This document shows positions 8,483 to 17,211 of a stretch of 64,000 bases of DNA, piece after piece. Location: NCBI GenBank assembly GCA_903828515.1, contig CAIKMD010000006.1, forward strand, positions 620,001-684,000, read 5' to 3'. Both the position numbers and the translations under genes were made by a program. Source of the DNA: an uncultured Rhodospirillales bacterium (GTDB lineage: Bacteria > Pseudomonadota > Alphaproteobacteria > ATCC43930 > CGMCC-115725). The stretch's first letter is position 1. The number at the start of each line of letters is the position of its first letter. Under the pieces are notes generated by a model. The model saw nothing but the letters and a program-made list of their open reading frames with translations, did not search any database and was not told where the DNA came from.

Positions 8483-9345
8483 TCCGCAAACTCCCCAAGC
8501 CCCTGGATGAGCCTCGCGTGTTGATCGGCGCGTCGGCGCTGCTCGCCATCGTGGTCGTCGCCATCCTGGCGCCGGTCCTCGCGCCGCACGACCCGAACCA
8601 TCAGGATCTGCTTCAGATTCTTGTGCCGCCGTTCTGGCAAGAGGGCGCCGAGGCGGGGTTCCCGCTCGGCACGGACGGGCTCGGGCGCTGCGTGTTGTCC
8701 CGGCTGATCTACGGCGCCCGCGTTGCCGTGATCGTCGGGTCGGTCGTGCCGATCGGCACGGTTCTGCTGGGGACGACGATCGCGATCGTCGCCGGATATT
8801 TCGGCGGCAAGATCGACTGGGCGGTATCGCGGACGGTCGATGTCTGGATGTCGTTCCCGCCCGTGGTTCTGTCGCTGGTGCTGATGGTCGGATTGTCGCC
8901 CGGCCTGCGCAACGTCATCCTTGCCACGGTCCTTGTCGACTGGACGCGGTTCTGCCGCGTGACGCGCGGCGCGATTCTGGGCGTGATGAAACTCGATTAC
9001 GTCGCGTCGGCGCGGATCGCCGGGGCGTCGCATGTCCAGGTCATGCTGCGCGATCTGCTGCCCGCGGTATTCCCGATCATCATCACGCTGTTCAGCGTCG
9101 AGATCGGTATCGCCGTGGTCGTCGAATCCGTGTTGTCGTTTGTCGGGGTTTCGGTGTCGCCGGCCATTCCGACTTGGGGCTCGATGATCGCCGACGGCCT
9201 GGTCACCGTGTTCCAGGAGCCCTGGGGTCTGGCATTCCCCGTGTCGATGATCATCGTAACGGTCCTCGGGGCCAACATGCTGGGCGACGGGCTGCGCGTC
9301 CGTCTCGATTCCCACCACGCGACAAGGCTCGGGGCTGATTTGTGA
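8479..9345 (+). CDS. ABC transporter permease, DppC/OppC type
   Basis: This 288-residue second permease of the importer starts MIRKLPKPLDEPRVL, with its ATG overlapping the upstream stop. The first helix is followed by FPLGTDGLGRCVLSRLIYGARVAVIVG, the conserved GTDxxGRDxxSRxxxGxRxSL region of DppC proteins. Asp after GR is replaced by Cys here. An EAA-like loop ASARIAGASHVQVMLRDLLPAVFP precedes the last helices. The stop overlaps the GTG start of the ATPase gene (GTGA). It pairs with DppB to form the channel. Confidence 0.92.
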   Translation: MIRKLPKPLDEPRVLIGASALLAIVVVAILAPVLAPHDPNHQDLLQILVPPFWQEGAEAGFPLGTDGLGRCVLSRLIYGARVAVIVGSVVPIGTVLLGTTIAIVAGYFGGKIDWAVSRTVDVWMSFPPVVLSLVLMVGLSPGLRNVILATVLVDWTRFCRVTRGAILGVMKLDYVASARIAGASHVQVMLRDLLPAVFPIIITLFSVEIGIAVVVESVLSFVGVSVSPAIPTWGSMIADGLVTVFQEPWGLAFPVSMIIVTVLGANMLGDGLRVRLDSHHATRLGADL

Positions 9346-11198
9346 GCGAGGTGATGGAACGCGACACGGCGTCCGCGCTCGCCCAGCCGCCGCTCCTCGA
9401 GGCGGTCCATCTCACGGTCGAAAGCGGCGGCACGAAGGTCTTGCGCGATCTGTCTTTCGCGTTGCCGCATGGGCGCATTCTCGGCCTGATCGGCGAATCG
9501 GGCGCCGGCAAGAGCATGGTCGGCCGCGTCATCGCCAATCAGTTGCCGCCGGGTTTTGCGGTGAGCGCGGGGTCGCTGTTTTTCGAAACCGACGATCTTC
9601 TGGCCTTGCCGCCCGACGCGCACCGCAAGCTGCTCGGCCGGCGCATCGCCTTCGTGCCGCAAGAGCCGATGAGCGCGCTCAATCCGGCGCTGACGATCGG
9701 CCAGCATTTCGCGGAACACCTCGCCCGCCTCGAGGTGCCGAAATCCGATCGGCGCGGCGTGACCCTCGAAGCGCTGGCCGATATGAGGCTGGCGTCGCCC
9801 GAGCGCGTCGTCGATCAATATCCGTTTCAGCTTTCGGGCGGCATGTGCCAGCGCGTACTCCTGGCACTCGCCTTCGTCAGCAAGCCCGACCTCGTGATTG
9901 CCGACGAGCCGACGGCATCGCTCGACGCGACCACCCAGGTCCACATCATCGGCCTCTTGCGCAATCTGCAAAGCAAATACGGCACCGGGGTTCTGTTCAT
10001 CACCCATCAACTCCGGCTGGCGGCGCATCTGTGCGACGACGTGGCGGTGCTCTATGCCGGCGAGATCGTCGAATACGGCGCGGCCGGAACGGTGTTCCGG
10101 CGGCCGCGCCATCCGTATTCGCGCGCGCTCGAAGGCGCCAATCCACGTTTCGCGGGTCCATGGCGGCAATTATTGTCGCCGCCGGGCCACATGCCGGGCC
10201 TCAACGAATTGCGCGATCTCGCCGGATGCCGCTTCGCCCCGCGTTGCGCCTCGTCGACCGAGGCGTGTCTCGCCGAGACACCTGCCTTGCGCGTGCCGGC
10301 GGAAAATGTCGCGGTGCGTTGCATCCACGATAATGCGATGCCGGCGACGGAACCGGGCGTGGTCGCGCCGGTTCGCGCGGTCACCGACGCGGCGGCCGTG
10401 CCGCTGCTGCAGGTCGATAACGTCTTCAAAAGCTTTCAGGGCAGCGGCCTGTTCACGCGACGGCGGAAAAATCTCGCGATCAACGGCGTGAGTTTGTCGA
10501 TCGCGGCGGGCGAGTTCGTCGGCATCGTCGGCGAGACCGGAAGCGGCAAGTCGACGCTCGGCCGTATCGTCATGGGTATCGAAAAGCCGACGGCGGGACG
10601 AATCCTGCTCGACGGCAAACCCATCGGCGACAGCACGGCGGATTGGCGCCGGCGAATCCAGAGCGTCCAGCTCGTGTTCCAGGACCCGCGCTCGGCGCTC
10701 AATCCGCGCCGGACGGTGATGCGTCTCGTCACCCAGCCACTGCAGGCGACGCCTCAGTTGCGGCCGGATCTCGAAAATCGTGCCGCCGTCCTGCTGGAGG
10801 ACACCGGCCTGCCGGCCGACGTCGCCTCGCGATTGCCGAGCCAGATTTCCGGCGGCCAGTGTCAGCGGGTCAATATCGCGCGCGGGCTCTGCGCGATGCC
10901 GCGCCTGCTCATCGCCGACGAGATCGCCTCGGGCCTCGATGTGTCGGTGCAGGCGCAAATCCTCAATCTGCTCCTGCGCCTGCGGCGCGAGAACCAGATC
11001 GCGCTGCTGATGATTTCGCACGATCTCGCGGTCATCCGTTATCTGTGCAGCCGCGTCATCGTGATGTGCCGGGGCGAGATCGTCGAAAGCGGGACGACAG
11101 AAGCGATATTCGCATCGCCGCAGCACCCCTATACGCGCGAATTGATCTCAGCGGTCCCGCCGGAAGATCTCAGCCGGCGCTGGCCGCTACCGGCTTAG
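9342..11198 (+). CDS. Fused two-domain ABC ATPase (DppD-DppF type)
   Basis: This 618-residue protein joins both ATPase subunits of a peptide-type importer in one chain. Domain 1 has Walker A GESGAGKS (51-58), signature LSGGMCQR and Walker B LVIADEPTASLD. It is followed by the oligo_HPY segment CRFAPRCASSTEACLAETPAL. Domain 2 has Walker A GETGSGKST, signature ISGGQCQR and Walker B LLIADEIASGLD, then MISHDLAVIR. All catalytic positions are present in both halves. The GTG at 9342 overlaps the upstream stop; ATG at 9354 is an alternative. Its 3' end overlaps the convergent monooxygenase gene by four bases. Fused DppDF proteins are known (e.g. GsiA-like), so the fusion itself is not new. Confidence 0.93.
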   Translation: MSEVMERDTASALAQPPLLEAVHLTVESGGTKVLRDLSFALPHGRILGLIGESGAGKSMVGRVIANQLPPGFAVSAGSLFFETDDLLALPPDAHRKLLGRRIAFVPQEPMSALNPALTIGQHFAEHLARLEVPKSDRRGVTLEALADMRLASPERVVDQYPFQLSGGMCQRVLLALAFVSKPDLVIADEPTASLDATTQVHIIGLLRNLQSKYGTGVLFITHQLRLAAHLCDDVAVLYAGEIVEYGAAGTVFRRPRHPYSRALEGANPRFAGPWRQLLSPPGHMPGLNELRDLAGCRFAPRCASSTEACLAETPALRVPAENVAVRCIHDNAMPATEPGVVAPVRAVTDAAAVPLLQVDNVFKSFQGSGLFTRRRKNLAINGVSLSIAAGEFVGIVGETGSGKSTLGRIVMGIEKPTAGRILLDGKPIGDSTADWRRRIQSVQLVFQDPRSALNPRRTVMRLVTQPLQATPQLRPDLENRAAVLLEDTGLPADVASRLPSQISGGQCQRVNIARGLCAMPRLLIADEIASGLDVSVQAQILNLLLRLRRENQIALLMISHDLAVIRYLCSRVIVMCRGEIVESGTTEAIFASPQHPYTRELISAVPPEDLSRRWPLPA

Positions 11199-12538
11199 GC
11201 GGGAACGGCGTATCGGCTGGCCGGCCGGCGCAGGCCGAGATTCTCGCGCAGCGTCTTGCCCTCGTATTCGGTGCGGAACAGGCCGCGGCGCTGCAGTTCC
11301 GGGACCACGAGTTCGACGAAATCGTTGAATGCGCCGGGCAGATAAGGCGGCATGATGTTGAAGCCGTCGCACGCGCCGCTGACGAACCATTCTTGCATGT
11401 GATCGGCGATCTGTTTGGGCGATCCCCGAGTCACGCTCATGCGACCGCGCGCCGCGCGGAACGCGGTCTGTCGCAGGGTGAGCTTCTCCTTCTTCGCCAG
11501 TTCGACCCAATTATAAAACGAACCCGAGGATTGCGCGTCGGGTTCGAGGTCGGGGAACGGCCCGTCGAACGGATATTGCGAGATGTCTTTGCGAAGGAAG
11601 GTCGCCAGGATTTCGCGCGCGACCACCGGCTCGATCAGCGAATTCAGCAACTCGAATTTCTCGTCGGCTTCGTCGGCGGTCCGTCCGATGATCGGATTGA
11701 GTCCGGGCATGATCTTGATGTCGGATGGTCCATGGCCGAATTCGGCCGCCGCGGCTTTGACTTCCGCGTAATAGGACAGCGCCTGTTCGATGGTGAGGTG
11801 GCTGCTGAAGATCACCTCGGCGAATTCCGCCGCGAAGCGCCGTCCGTCGCCCGAGGTTCCGGCCTGCACCAGAACCGGATAGCCTTGCGGCGCGCGCGGA
11901 ATGTTCATCGGCCCGCGAACGGTGAAATGCGCGCCCTTGTGGTTGAGCGGGTGCAGCTTTGCCGGATCGAGGAACTGGCCGGATGCCTTGTCGCGCGGAA
12001 AGGCGTCGTCTTCCCAGCTATCCCACAGGCCGAGAACGACCCGAGTGAATTCCTGCGCCCGCTCGTAACGCTCGGCATGCCCGTAATGTTTTTCGCGCCC
12101 GAAATTATGCGCCTCGGCCTCTTGCGCCGAGGTGACCATGTTCCAGCCGGCGCGGCCGTTGCTGATGTGATCGAGCGAGGCGAAATTGCGCGCGACGTGG
12201 AACGGTTCGTTGTAACTGGTCGATGCGGTCGCCACGAGGCCGATATGGCTGGTCAGCGCGGCGAGACCCGACAGCAAGGTGAGCGGCTCGAAATTCGCGA
12301 TGTATTGAGCCGAGCGACGGAGCGCCTCGGGATGCGTCGCGCGCACGGCGTAGTTGTCGCCGAGGAACACCATGTCGAACTTCGCGCGTTCGGCGGTCTG
12401 GGCCAGCTTGACGTAATGCTGGAAATTGACCCCGGCGTCGGGATCGGCGTCCGGGTGCCGCCATGACGCGACGTGATGCCCGGTGGGCATGAAGAATGCC
12501 CCGAGCCGCATCTTCTCGTCGCGCGACCGCCGGTCCAT
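11195..12538 (-). CDS. LLM-class FMN-dependent monooxygenase (NtaA/SnaA/DszA type)
   Basis: This 447-residue TIM-barrel flavin monooxygenase belongs to the NtaA/EmoA/DszA/SnaA group, which uses reduced FMN from a separate reductase. MRLGAFFMPTGHHVASWRHPDAD, then FDMVFLGDNYAVR, the NGRAGWNMVTS segment and QAGTSGDGRRFAAEFAEVIFS are all characteristic. The ATG at 12538 shares one base with the stop of the upstream binding-protein gene; MRLGAFF at 12511 is an alternative start. No flavin reductase is seen nearby. Because it is coupled to the binding protein of a peptide-type importer, it may oxidise the compound that the importer brings in (inference). Confidence 0.9.
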   Translation of the reverse strand: MDRRSRDEKMRLGAFFMPTGHHVASWRHPDADPDAGVNFQHYVKLAQTAERAKFDMVFLGDNYAVRATHPEALRRSAQYIANFEPLTLLSGLAALTSHIGLVATASTSYNEPFHVARNFASLDHISNGRAGWNMVTSAQEAEAHNFGREKHYGHAERYERAQEFTRVVLGLWDSWEDDAFPRDKASGQFLDPAKLHPLNHKGAHFTVRGPMNIPRAPQGYPVLVQAGTSGDGRRFAAEFAEVIFSSHLTIEQALSYYAEVKAAAAEFGHGPSDIKIMPGLNPIIGRTADEADEKFELLNSLIEPVVAREILATFLRKDISQYPFDGPFPDLEPDAQSSGSFYNWVELAKKEKLTLRQTAFRAARGRMSVTRGSPKQIADHMQEWFVSGACDGFNIMPPYLPGAFNDFVELVVPELQRRGLFRTEYEGKTLRENLGLRRPASRYAVPA

Positions 12539-14076
12539 CAGGACGCGACCGTCCAGTGATAGGGCAGGGTCCAGCCGTTGAGGAACGGCACATAGCCGAC
12601 GCGCTTGGCATAGACCGCGGTTGCCGGCAACTGATACAGGGCAACCTCGTAGCCCTGCTCGACCGCCCATGTGTCGAATTTGGCGAAACCGGCATAACGC
12701 TTGTCGTCGTCGACCTCGTTGAGGAGCGGATCGAGACGCGGCGGAATGTCGTCGCTCTTCCACACCGAGAAGCGTTTCTTCGGATCGAGAATGAGGCCGG
12801 TCACGACTTCGGGATCGCCGGCGGCGTTGATCCACAGAACGATCATCGGATGATCGAGCTTGCCGCTGCGGCTCAGATCGTAGAACTGGTCGATGGGCAT
12901 GACGCGCAGTTCCGCTTCGATGCCGACTTCCTGCCACATCTGGACGATGGCGCGTGCAACGTCGTAATCGCCGGTGAAACTGCCGCTGGTGGTGCCGAGG
13001 GTAATTTTGGCCGGCTTGTCCTTGCTGTAGCCGGATTGCGCGAGAAGCGCCTTGGCTTTCGCCGGATCGTAGGGAAACGTCAGATCGGGATTGTTGCCGT
13101 TGAGGCCTTTGGCCGAGAACATCGATTGCGGGATGGCTTTGCCGTTATAGAACGCAGTCGACAACGCCTGCTTGTCGATCGCGTGATGCATGGCGAGGCG
13201 GACATTTTTGTCCTGATAGATGCCGTTATTCGCCATGTGCATGAGAACGGTGGCGGTCGTCGGATGCTCGTTGGCGACGAGGCCGGGAAGCGTGCCGAGA
13301 CGCGTCGCCTCGCGCAACGGGATGTTGTAGGTGAAATCGACCTGACCCGACTGAATGGCGGCGACCCGCGCATTCGGTTCCTTGATGATCTGGAACGTCA
13401 CCCGCTTGAATGGCGCGGGGCCACCCCAGTATTTGTCATAGGCTTCGAGCACGATGCGGGAATCGCGCTGGTAATCGACCAGCCGATAGGGACCCGAGCC
13501 GACCGGCTTGTCGATGAAGCCCTGTTGCCCCACGGTTTCGAAATAGCGCTTCGGCATGACGAAGCCGGCGATGTTGAGCAATTGCGGGATCGACGCGACG
13601 AAGGGTGCGTTGAAGTGGAAGATCGCCTTGATCGGCGAGGGTGTCTCGATACCCGCGACGGTCGAGCGCCACGTCGCACTGACCAAGAGCTTCTCGTCGC
13701 TCTGCGGCCGGTCGTAAAAGCTGAACTTGATGTCGTCGGAGGTCAGCTTGTCGCCGTTGTGAAAGGTGACGCCCTCGCGCACCGTCAGTTCGAGAATTTT
13801 GCCCTCGGTGTCGAGCCAGCGATGGGCGGTGACGACGCCCGGCACGACCTTGAGGCCGGGGCTCAGTTCGAGCGCCGTATCGAAGACGCTCTTATGGATG
13901 GGCAGGGCCTGGACGGATGAATTGGCGCCGGGGTCCCAACTGGGTACGTCGCCCGAATAGGCCAGAATGACCGACGCCGGTTCCGCCGCGACCGCGGCGC
14001 CCGGCCATAACCGGCTGGCGGAAAGCCCGAGCGCGCCGAGCGAGGCGGTGGTGATGAAATCGCGTCGATTTTGCAT
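12538..14076 (-). CDS. Peptide/nickel-type ABC substrate-binding protein with Tat signal
   Basis: This 512-residue SBP_bac_5 family protein belongs to the dipeptide/oligopeptide/nickel binding group. The start chosen at 14076 gives a twin-arginine signal MQNRRDFITTASLGALGLSA, so it is exported folded. Mature landmarks include DVPSWDPGANSSVQALPIHKSVFDTAL and FVMPKRYFETVG, typical of DppA/OppA relatives. An upstream in-frame extension has no signal and is rejected. The gene is divergent from module A and cotranscribed with the monooxygenase downstream. It most likely feeds the DppBC/DF-type importer encoded convergently at 7388-11198. Confidence 0.92.
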   Translation of the reverse strand: MQNRRDFITTASLGALGLSASRLWPGAAVAAEPASVILAYSGDVPSWDPGANSSVQALPIHKSVFDTALELSPGLKVVPGVVTAHRWLDTEGKILELTVREGVTFHNGDKLTSDDIKFSFYDRPQSDEKLLVSATWRSTVAGIETPSPIKAIFHFNAPFVASIPQLLNIAGFVMPKRYFETVGQQGFIDKPVGSGPYRLVDYQRDSRIVLEAYDKYWGGPAPFKRVTFQIIKEPNARVAAIQSGQVDFTYNIPLREATRLGTLPGLVANEHPTTATVLMHMANNGIYQDKNVRLAMHHAIDKQALSTAFYNGKAIPQSMFSAKGLNGNNPDLTFPYDPAKAKALLAQSGYSKDKPAKITLGTTSGSFTGDYDVARAIVQMWQEVGIEAELRVMPIDQFYDLSRSGKLDHPMIVLWINAAGDPEVVTGLILDPKKRFSVWKSDDIPPRLDPLLNEVDDDKRYAGFAKFDTWAVEQGYEVALYQLPATAVYAKRVGYVPFLNGWTLPYHWTVAS

Positions 14077-14203
14077 GGTGCTGGCCCACTCCGGTTTCAG
14101 CCTCGGAGGCTGACCGACGGTGGCCCGATAATCTTGCCGGACCGCGCCCCATAAATTGTCTGCAACGGAATAGGGTTGGGCTACCGCGAGGCCGCCAACG
14201 TTG

Positions 14204-14233
14204 TTGACACCGATGCCGCGAATTCCGTTACAC
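14204..14233 (+). promoter_or_regulatory. Candidate promoter for module A
   Basis: TTGACA at 14204-14209 matches the sigma-70 -35 consensus exactly. The -10 region 17-18 bases further (GTTACAC, 14227-14233) is a weak match. It lies about 40 bases before the TTG start at 14274. An 8-base inverted repeat AACGGAAT (14164-14171) / ATTCCGTT (14222-14229) overlaps the -10 region and could be a control site. Assigned by eye only. Confidence 0.3.
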
Positions 14234-14273
14234 TTTTGGCAAAACTTGCCGTTGCCTTTGGGGGAATCGCCGT

Positions 14274-16019
14274 TTGACACGTGAAGCGTTCGCGCGCGAG
14301 CCAGTCTCCTCCCGACTGTCGCGCCTTTTTCAGCGTGTTGCCCTCGCCGACGTGATGGTGGTACTGGCGCTCATTCCGACGCTGATCATCGTCGGTCTCG
14401 TCGTCGGCACGGTCTGGATCAGTTTTCGCGAGAGCATTCTCGCGTCGCCGCTGACGCTGCAACATTACGTCGAGCTCTATTCGGACCCGTTCGCCTATCG
14501 GGCGTTCTTGAACAGTCTCGGATTCTCGATCTGCACCCTGATCGTCGCTTTCTTCTTCGGCGTGCCGATCGCGTGGCTCGCCGAGCGTTCGGATATCGGC
14601 GGAAAATCCGTGATCTATATTTTCATGACGATCGGCATTTTCATCCCGAGTTTCTTTTCGGCGATGGGCTGGCTGTTCCTGCTCCATCCGCGGATCGGCA
14701 TGCTCAACACATGGTTGCGGTCGCTCTTCGGGCTGGCCGAAGCGCCGCTGACCATCATCAGCGTGCCCGGCATGGGCCTCATTCAAGGGCTCGGTCTCGC
14801 GTCGGTCGTCTTCGTGCTGACCGCCGCGAGCCTGCGCTCGATGGACGCGAACCTCGACGAAGCGGCACAGATGAGCGGCGCGCGGTTTTTCACCGTCCTG
14901 CGGCGTGTGACCTTGCCGCTCGCGTGGCCAGGGCTGCTCGCCTCCGGTCTTTATGTCTTCACGATCGCGATCGGCGCGTTCGACGTGCCGCTGGTCATCG
15001 GGATGAGCAACCGCATCTATACGTTCAGCACTTATCTCTACGTCATGTCGAACCCGCTCAACGGCGTCCCCCGTTACGGGGTCGTCGGGGCCTTCGCCAG
15101 CTTCATGATCGTGTTCGCCCTGCTGTTGAGCTGGTGGTACAGCCGCGTTCTGGTGCAGTCGCGCAAATACCAGGTCGTCACGGGCAAGGCCTATCGCCCG
15201 AAGCTCGTGGCTTTGGGGGGATGGAAGATCGCGGCCTGGGGCTTCGTCCTTTTCTACCTGACGCTGTCGAAGATCATGCCGTTGCTGATGATGATCTGGG
15301 CATCGTTGCTGCCGTATTTTCAGCCCTTCTCGATCAAGGCGCTGGCGAATCTTTCCTTCGCCAATTACCAGAATTTGAACTGGGCGCTGCTGACGCGCGG
15401 GCTGGTCAACACGGCTATTCTCATGGTCACCGTGCCGGCGATCGCCTTGGCGATGAGCCTGGTATTTTCCTGGGTGGTGTTGCGCAGCCGCAACCGGTTC
15501 CGGGTCGTCTTCGACTTCATCGCCTTTCTGCCGCATGCGGTGCCGAGCACGATTTTCGCGTTCGTCGCGCTGGTCTTCGCGCTCTCGGTTTCCTTGGGCG
15601 CGATCGACCTGTCGGACTCGCTGGTCCTCGTGATCATCGTGATGGCGGTGGCGATGCTGAGTTTCGGCAGCCGCATCACCAACGGCGCGCTGATCCAGAT
15701 TCATCACGAGTTGGAGGAGGCCGCCTATATCTCGGGGGCTTCGCTCGTCGGCGTGTTCTGGCGGATCATCTTTCCGCTCCTGAAGCCGGCCCTGCTGTTC
15801 GGCTGGTTGTGGATCGCGCTGCTGACGTTCCGCGAACTGACGATTCCGACTATTCTCTTTTCGGCCGGCAACATCGCTTTCTCGGTCGCGGTCTGGAGCC
15901 TCTGGTATAGTGGCTCGTTCGATGCGGCCGCCGCGGCGAACCTGATCATGATGGCGTTGCTGTTGCCGTTGGTCATTCTCTACTTGCGCTACACGGGACG
16001 GGCGGGAATCAACGCTTAA
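14274..16019 (+). CDS. Two-domain ABC transporter permease (module A)
   Basis: This 581-residue membrane protein has about twelve hydrophobic segments in two repeats, as in the FbpB/AfuB/PhnV-like fused permeases. Each half carries an EAA loop: DEAAQMSGARFFTVLRRVTLPL near residue 195 and EEAAYISGASLVGVFWRIIFPLL near residue 480. The TTG start has a GGGGGAA ribosome binding site seven bases upstream; an ATG at 14354 would lose the N-terminal segment. It heads an operon with a Rieske oxygenase, a binding protein and a second Rieske gene. No ATP-binding gene is in this operon. A paralogue lies at 37514-39304 in an equivalent setting. Confidence 0.9.
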   Translation: MTREAFAREPVSSRLSRLFQRVALADVMVVLALIPTLIIVGLVVGTVWISFRESILASPLTLQHYVELYSDPFAYRAFLNSLGFSICTLIVAFFFGVPIAWLAERSDIGGKSVIYIFMTIGIFIPSFFSAMGWLFLLHPRIGMLNTWLRSLFGLAEAPLTIISVPGMGLIQGLGLASVVFVLTAASLRSMDANLDEAAQMSGARFFTVLRRVTLPLAWPGLLASGLYVFTIAIGAFDVPLVIGMSNRIYTFSTYLYVMSNPLNGVPRYGVVGAFASFMIVFALLLSWWYSRVLVQSRKYQVVTGKAYRPKLVALGGWKIAAWGFVLFYLTLSKIMPLLMMIWASLLPYFQPFSIKALANLSFANYQNLNWALLTRGLVNTAILMVTVPAIALAMSLVFSWVVLRSRNRFRVVFDFIAFLPHAVPSTIFAFVALVFALSVSLGAIDLSDSLVLVIIVMAVAMLSFGSRITNGALIQIHHELEEAAYISGASLVGVFWRIIFPLLKPALLFGWLWIALLTFRELTIPTILFSAGNIAFSVAVWSLWYSGSFDAAAAANLIMMALLLPLVILYLRYTGRAGINA

Positions 16020-16034
16020 GGGAAGGAACGGGAC

Positions 16035-17171
16035 ATGAAGGACGACGAATACGCGACGATCGTTCAGACCGGACCGGGAACGGTTGCCGGACGTTATCTG
16101 CGATCGTTCTGGCAGCCTGTCTATCAGTCGGCGGATCTCCCGGCGGGACGCGCCAAGCCCCTTCGCTTGATGAGCGAGGATTTCGCTCTCTATCGCGGCG
16201 AGAGCGGCAAGGCGCAGGTCCTGGCCCCGTTTTGCGCCCATCGCGGGACCCTGCTGTCGACCGGCTGGGTCGAAGGCGATTCCCTGCGCTGTTTCTATCA
16301 TGGCTGGAAATACGGCCCGACCGGCAAATGCGTCGAAGCGCCGGCCGAACGCGACGGTTTCGCCGCCACGGTCAGCGTCCGCTCCTATCCGACGCGCGAA
16401 TATCTCGGATTGATCTTCGCTTATCTGGGCGAGGGCGAGGCGCCGGCTTTCCCGACCTATCGCGATCTCGAGGATGACGGCGTCCGCGAGGTCGGCGGTT
16501 ATCGGCGCGACTGTAATTACTTCAACAATCTCGAAAACCAGTGCGATCCCGTGCATGTCGCCTTCGCGCACCGCACCTCGGCGTTCACTGAAGGCGGCTT
16601 GATCGGCGTGCCGCAAGTCACCGCCGAGGAGACCGACTGGGGCCTCGCCTTGCGCGCCTCGCGCGACGGCGTCGGCGTGCGGGTCACCCAATTCGGCATG
16701 CCCAATCTGCTGCACATCAAATCCTCGCCGAGCGCCGAAGGGGCCGGGTGGAACGACATGTTCGCCTGGCGCATGCCGATCGACGATCTGCATCACAACA
16801 GCTTCAACATTCATCTCCATCGCATCACCGGCGAGGCGGCCGAGCGATTCCGGGCGCGGCGGTCCAAACGGCCGGCCGATCTCCGCTCCGTACAGGAACT
16901 CGGCGCGGCGATCCGCCGGGGCGAGATGCATGTCGAGGAGATCAAGGACCATCCGGATATCGTCGGCATCCAGGACGAGGTGGCCCAGCTCGGGCAGGGT
17001 CAGGTCGCCGATCGCGTGAACGAGTATCTCGGTCGGTCGGATGTCGGCGTCGTGTTGTTGCGCCGGCTCTGGCTGCGCGAACTCAAAGCCTTCGCCGAAG
17101 GCCGTCCGACCAAATCCTGGCAATGGAAAAGCAATATTTCGGCGACCGTCGGCATCGGCGCCGATGCGTGA
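16035..17171 (+). CDS. Single-component-type Rieske oxygenase (module A, first)
   Basis: This 378-residue Rieske oxygenase is of the phthalate/carbazole/vanillate demethylase-like alpha-only type. The Rieske cluster motif is complete with x16 spacing (Cys67, His69, Cys86, His89), in CAHRGTLLSTGWVEG and CFYHGW. The iron site reads ENQCDPVHVAFAH, giving Asn168, Asp171, His174 and His179. It follows the permease gene by 15 bases with a GGGAAGGAACGGGAC leader. No beta subunit, ferredoxin or reductase is present locally. Relatives hydroxylate or demethylate aromatic rings; the substrate is presumably what the adjacent transporter imports (inference). Confidence 0.92.
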   Translation: MKDDEYATIVQTGPGTVAGRYLRSFWQPVYQSADLPAGRAKPLRLMSEDFALYRGESGKAQVLAPFCAHRGTLLSTGWVEGDSLRCFYHGWKYGPTGKCVEAPAERDGFAATVSVRSYPTREYLGLIFAYLGEGEAPAFPTYRDLEDDGVREVGGYRRDCNYFNNLENQCDPVHVAFAHRTSAFTEGGLIGVPQVTAEETDWGLALRASRDGVGVRVTQFGMPNLLHIKSSPSAEGAGWNDMFAWRMPIDDLHHNSFNIHLHRITGEAAERFRARRSKRPADLRSVQELGAAIRRGEMHVEEIKDHPDIVGIQDEVAQLGQGQVADRVNEYLGRSDVGVVLLRRLWLRELKAFAEGRPTKSWQWKSNISATVGIGADA

Positions 17172-17211
17172 CCGGGCTGTCGCATAAAAAATGTCTAAGG
17201 GAGGAACGACG

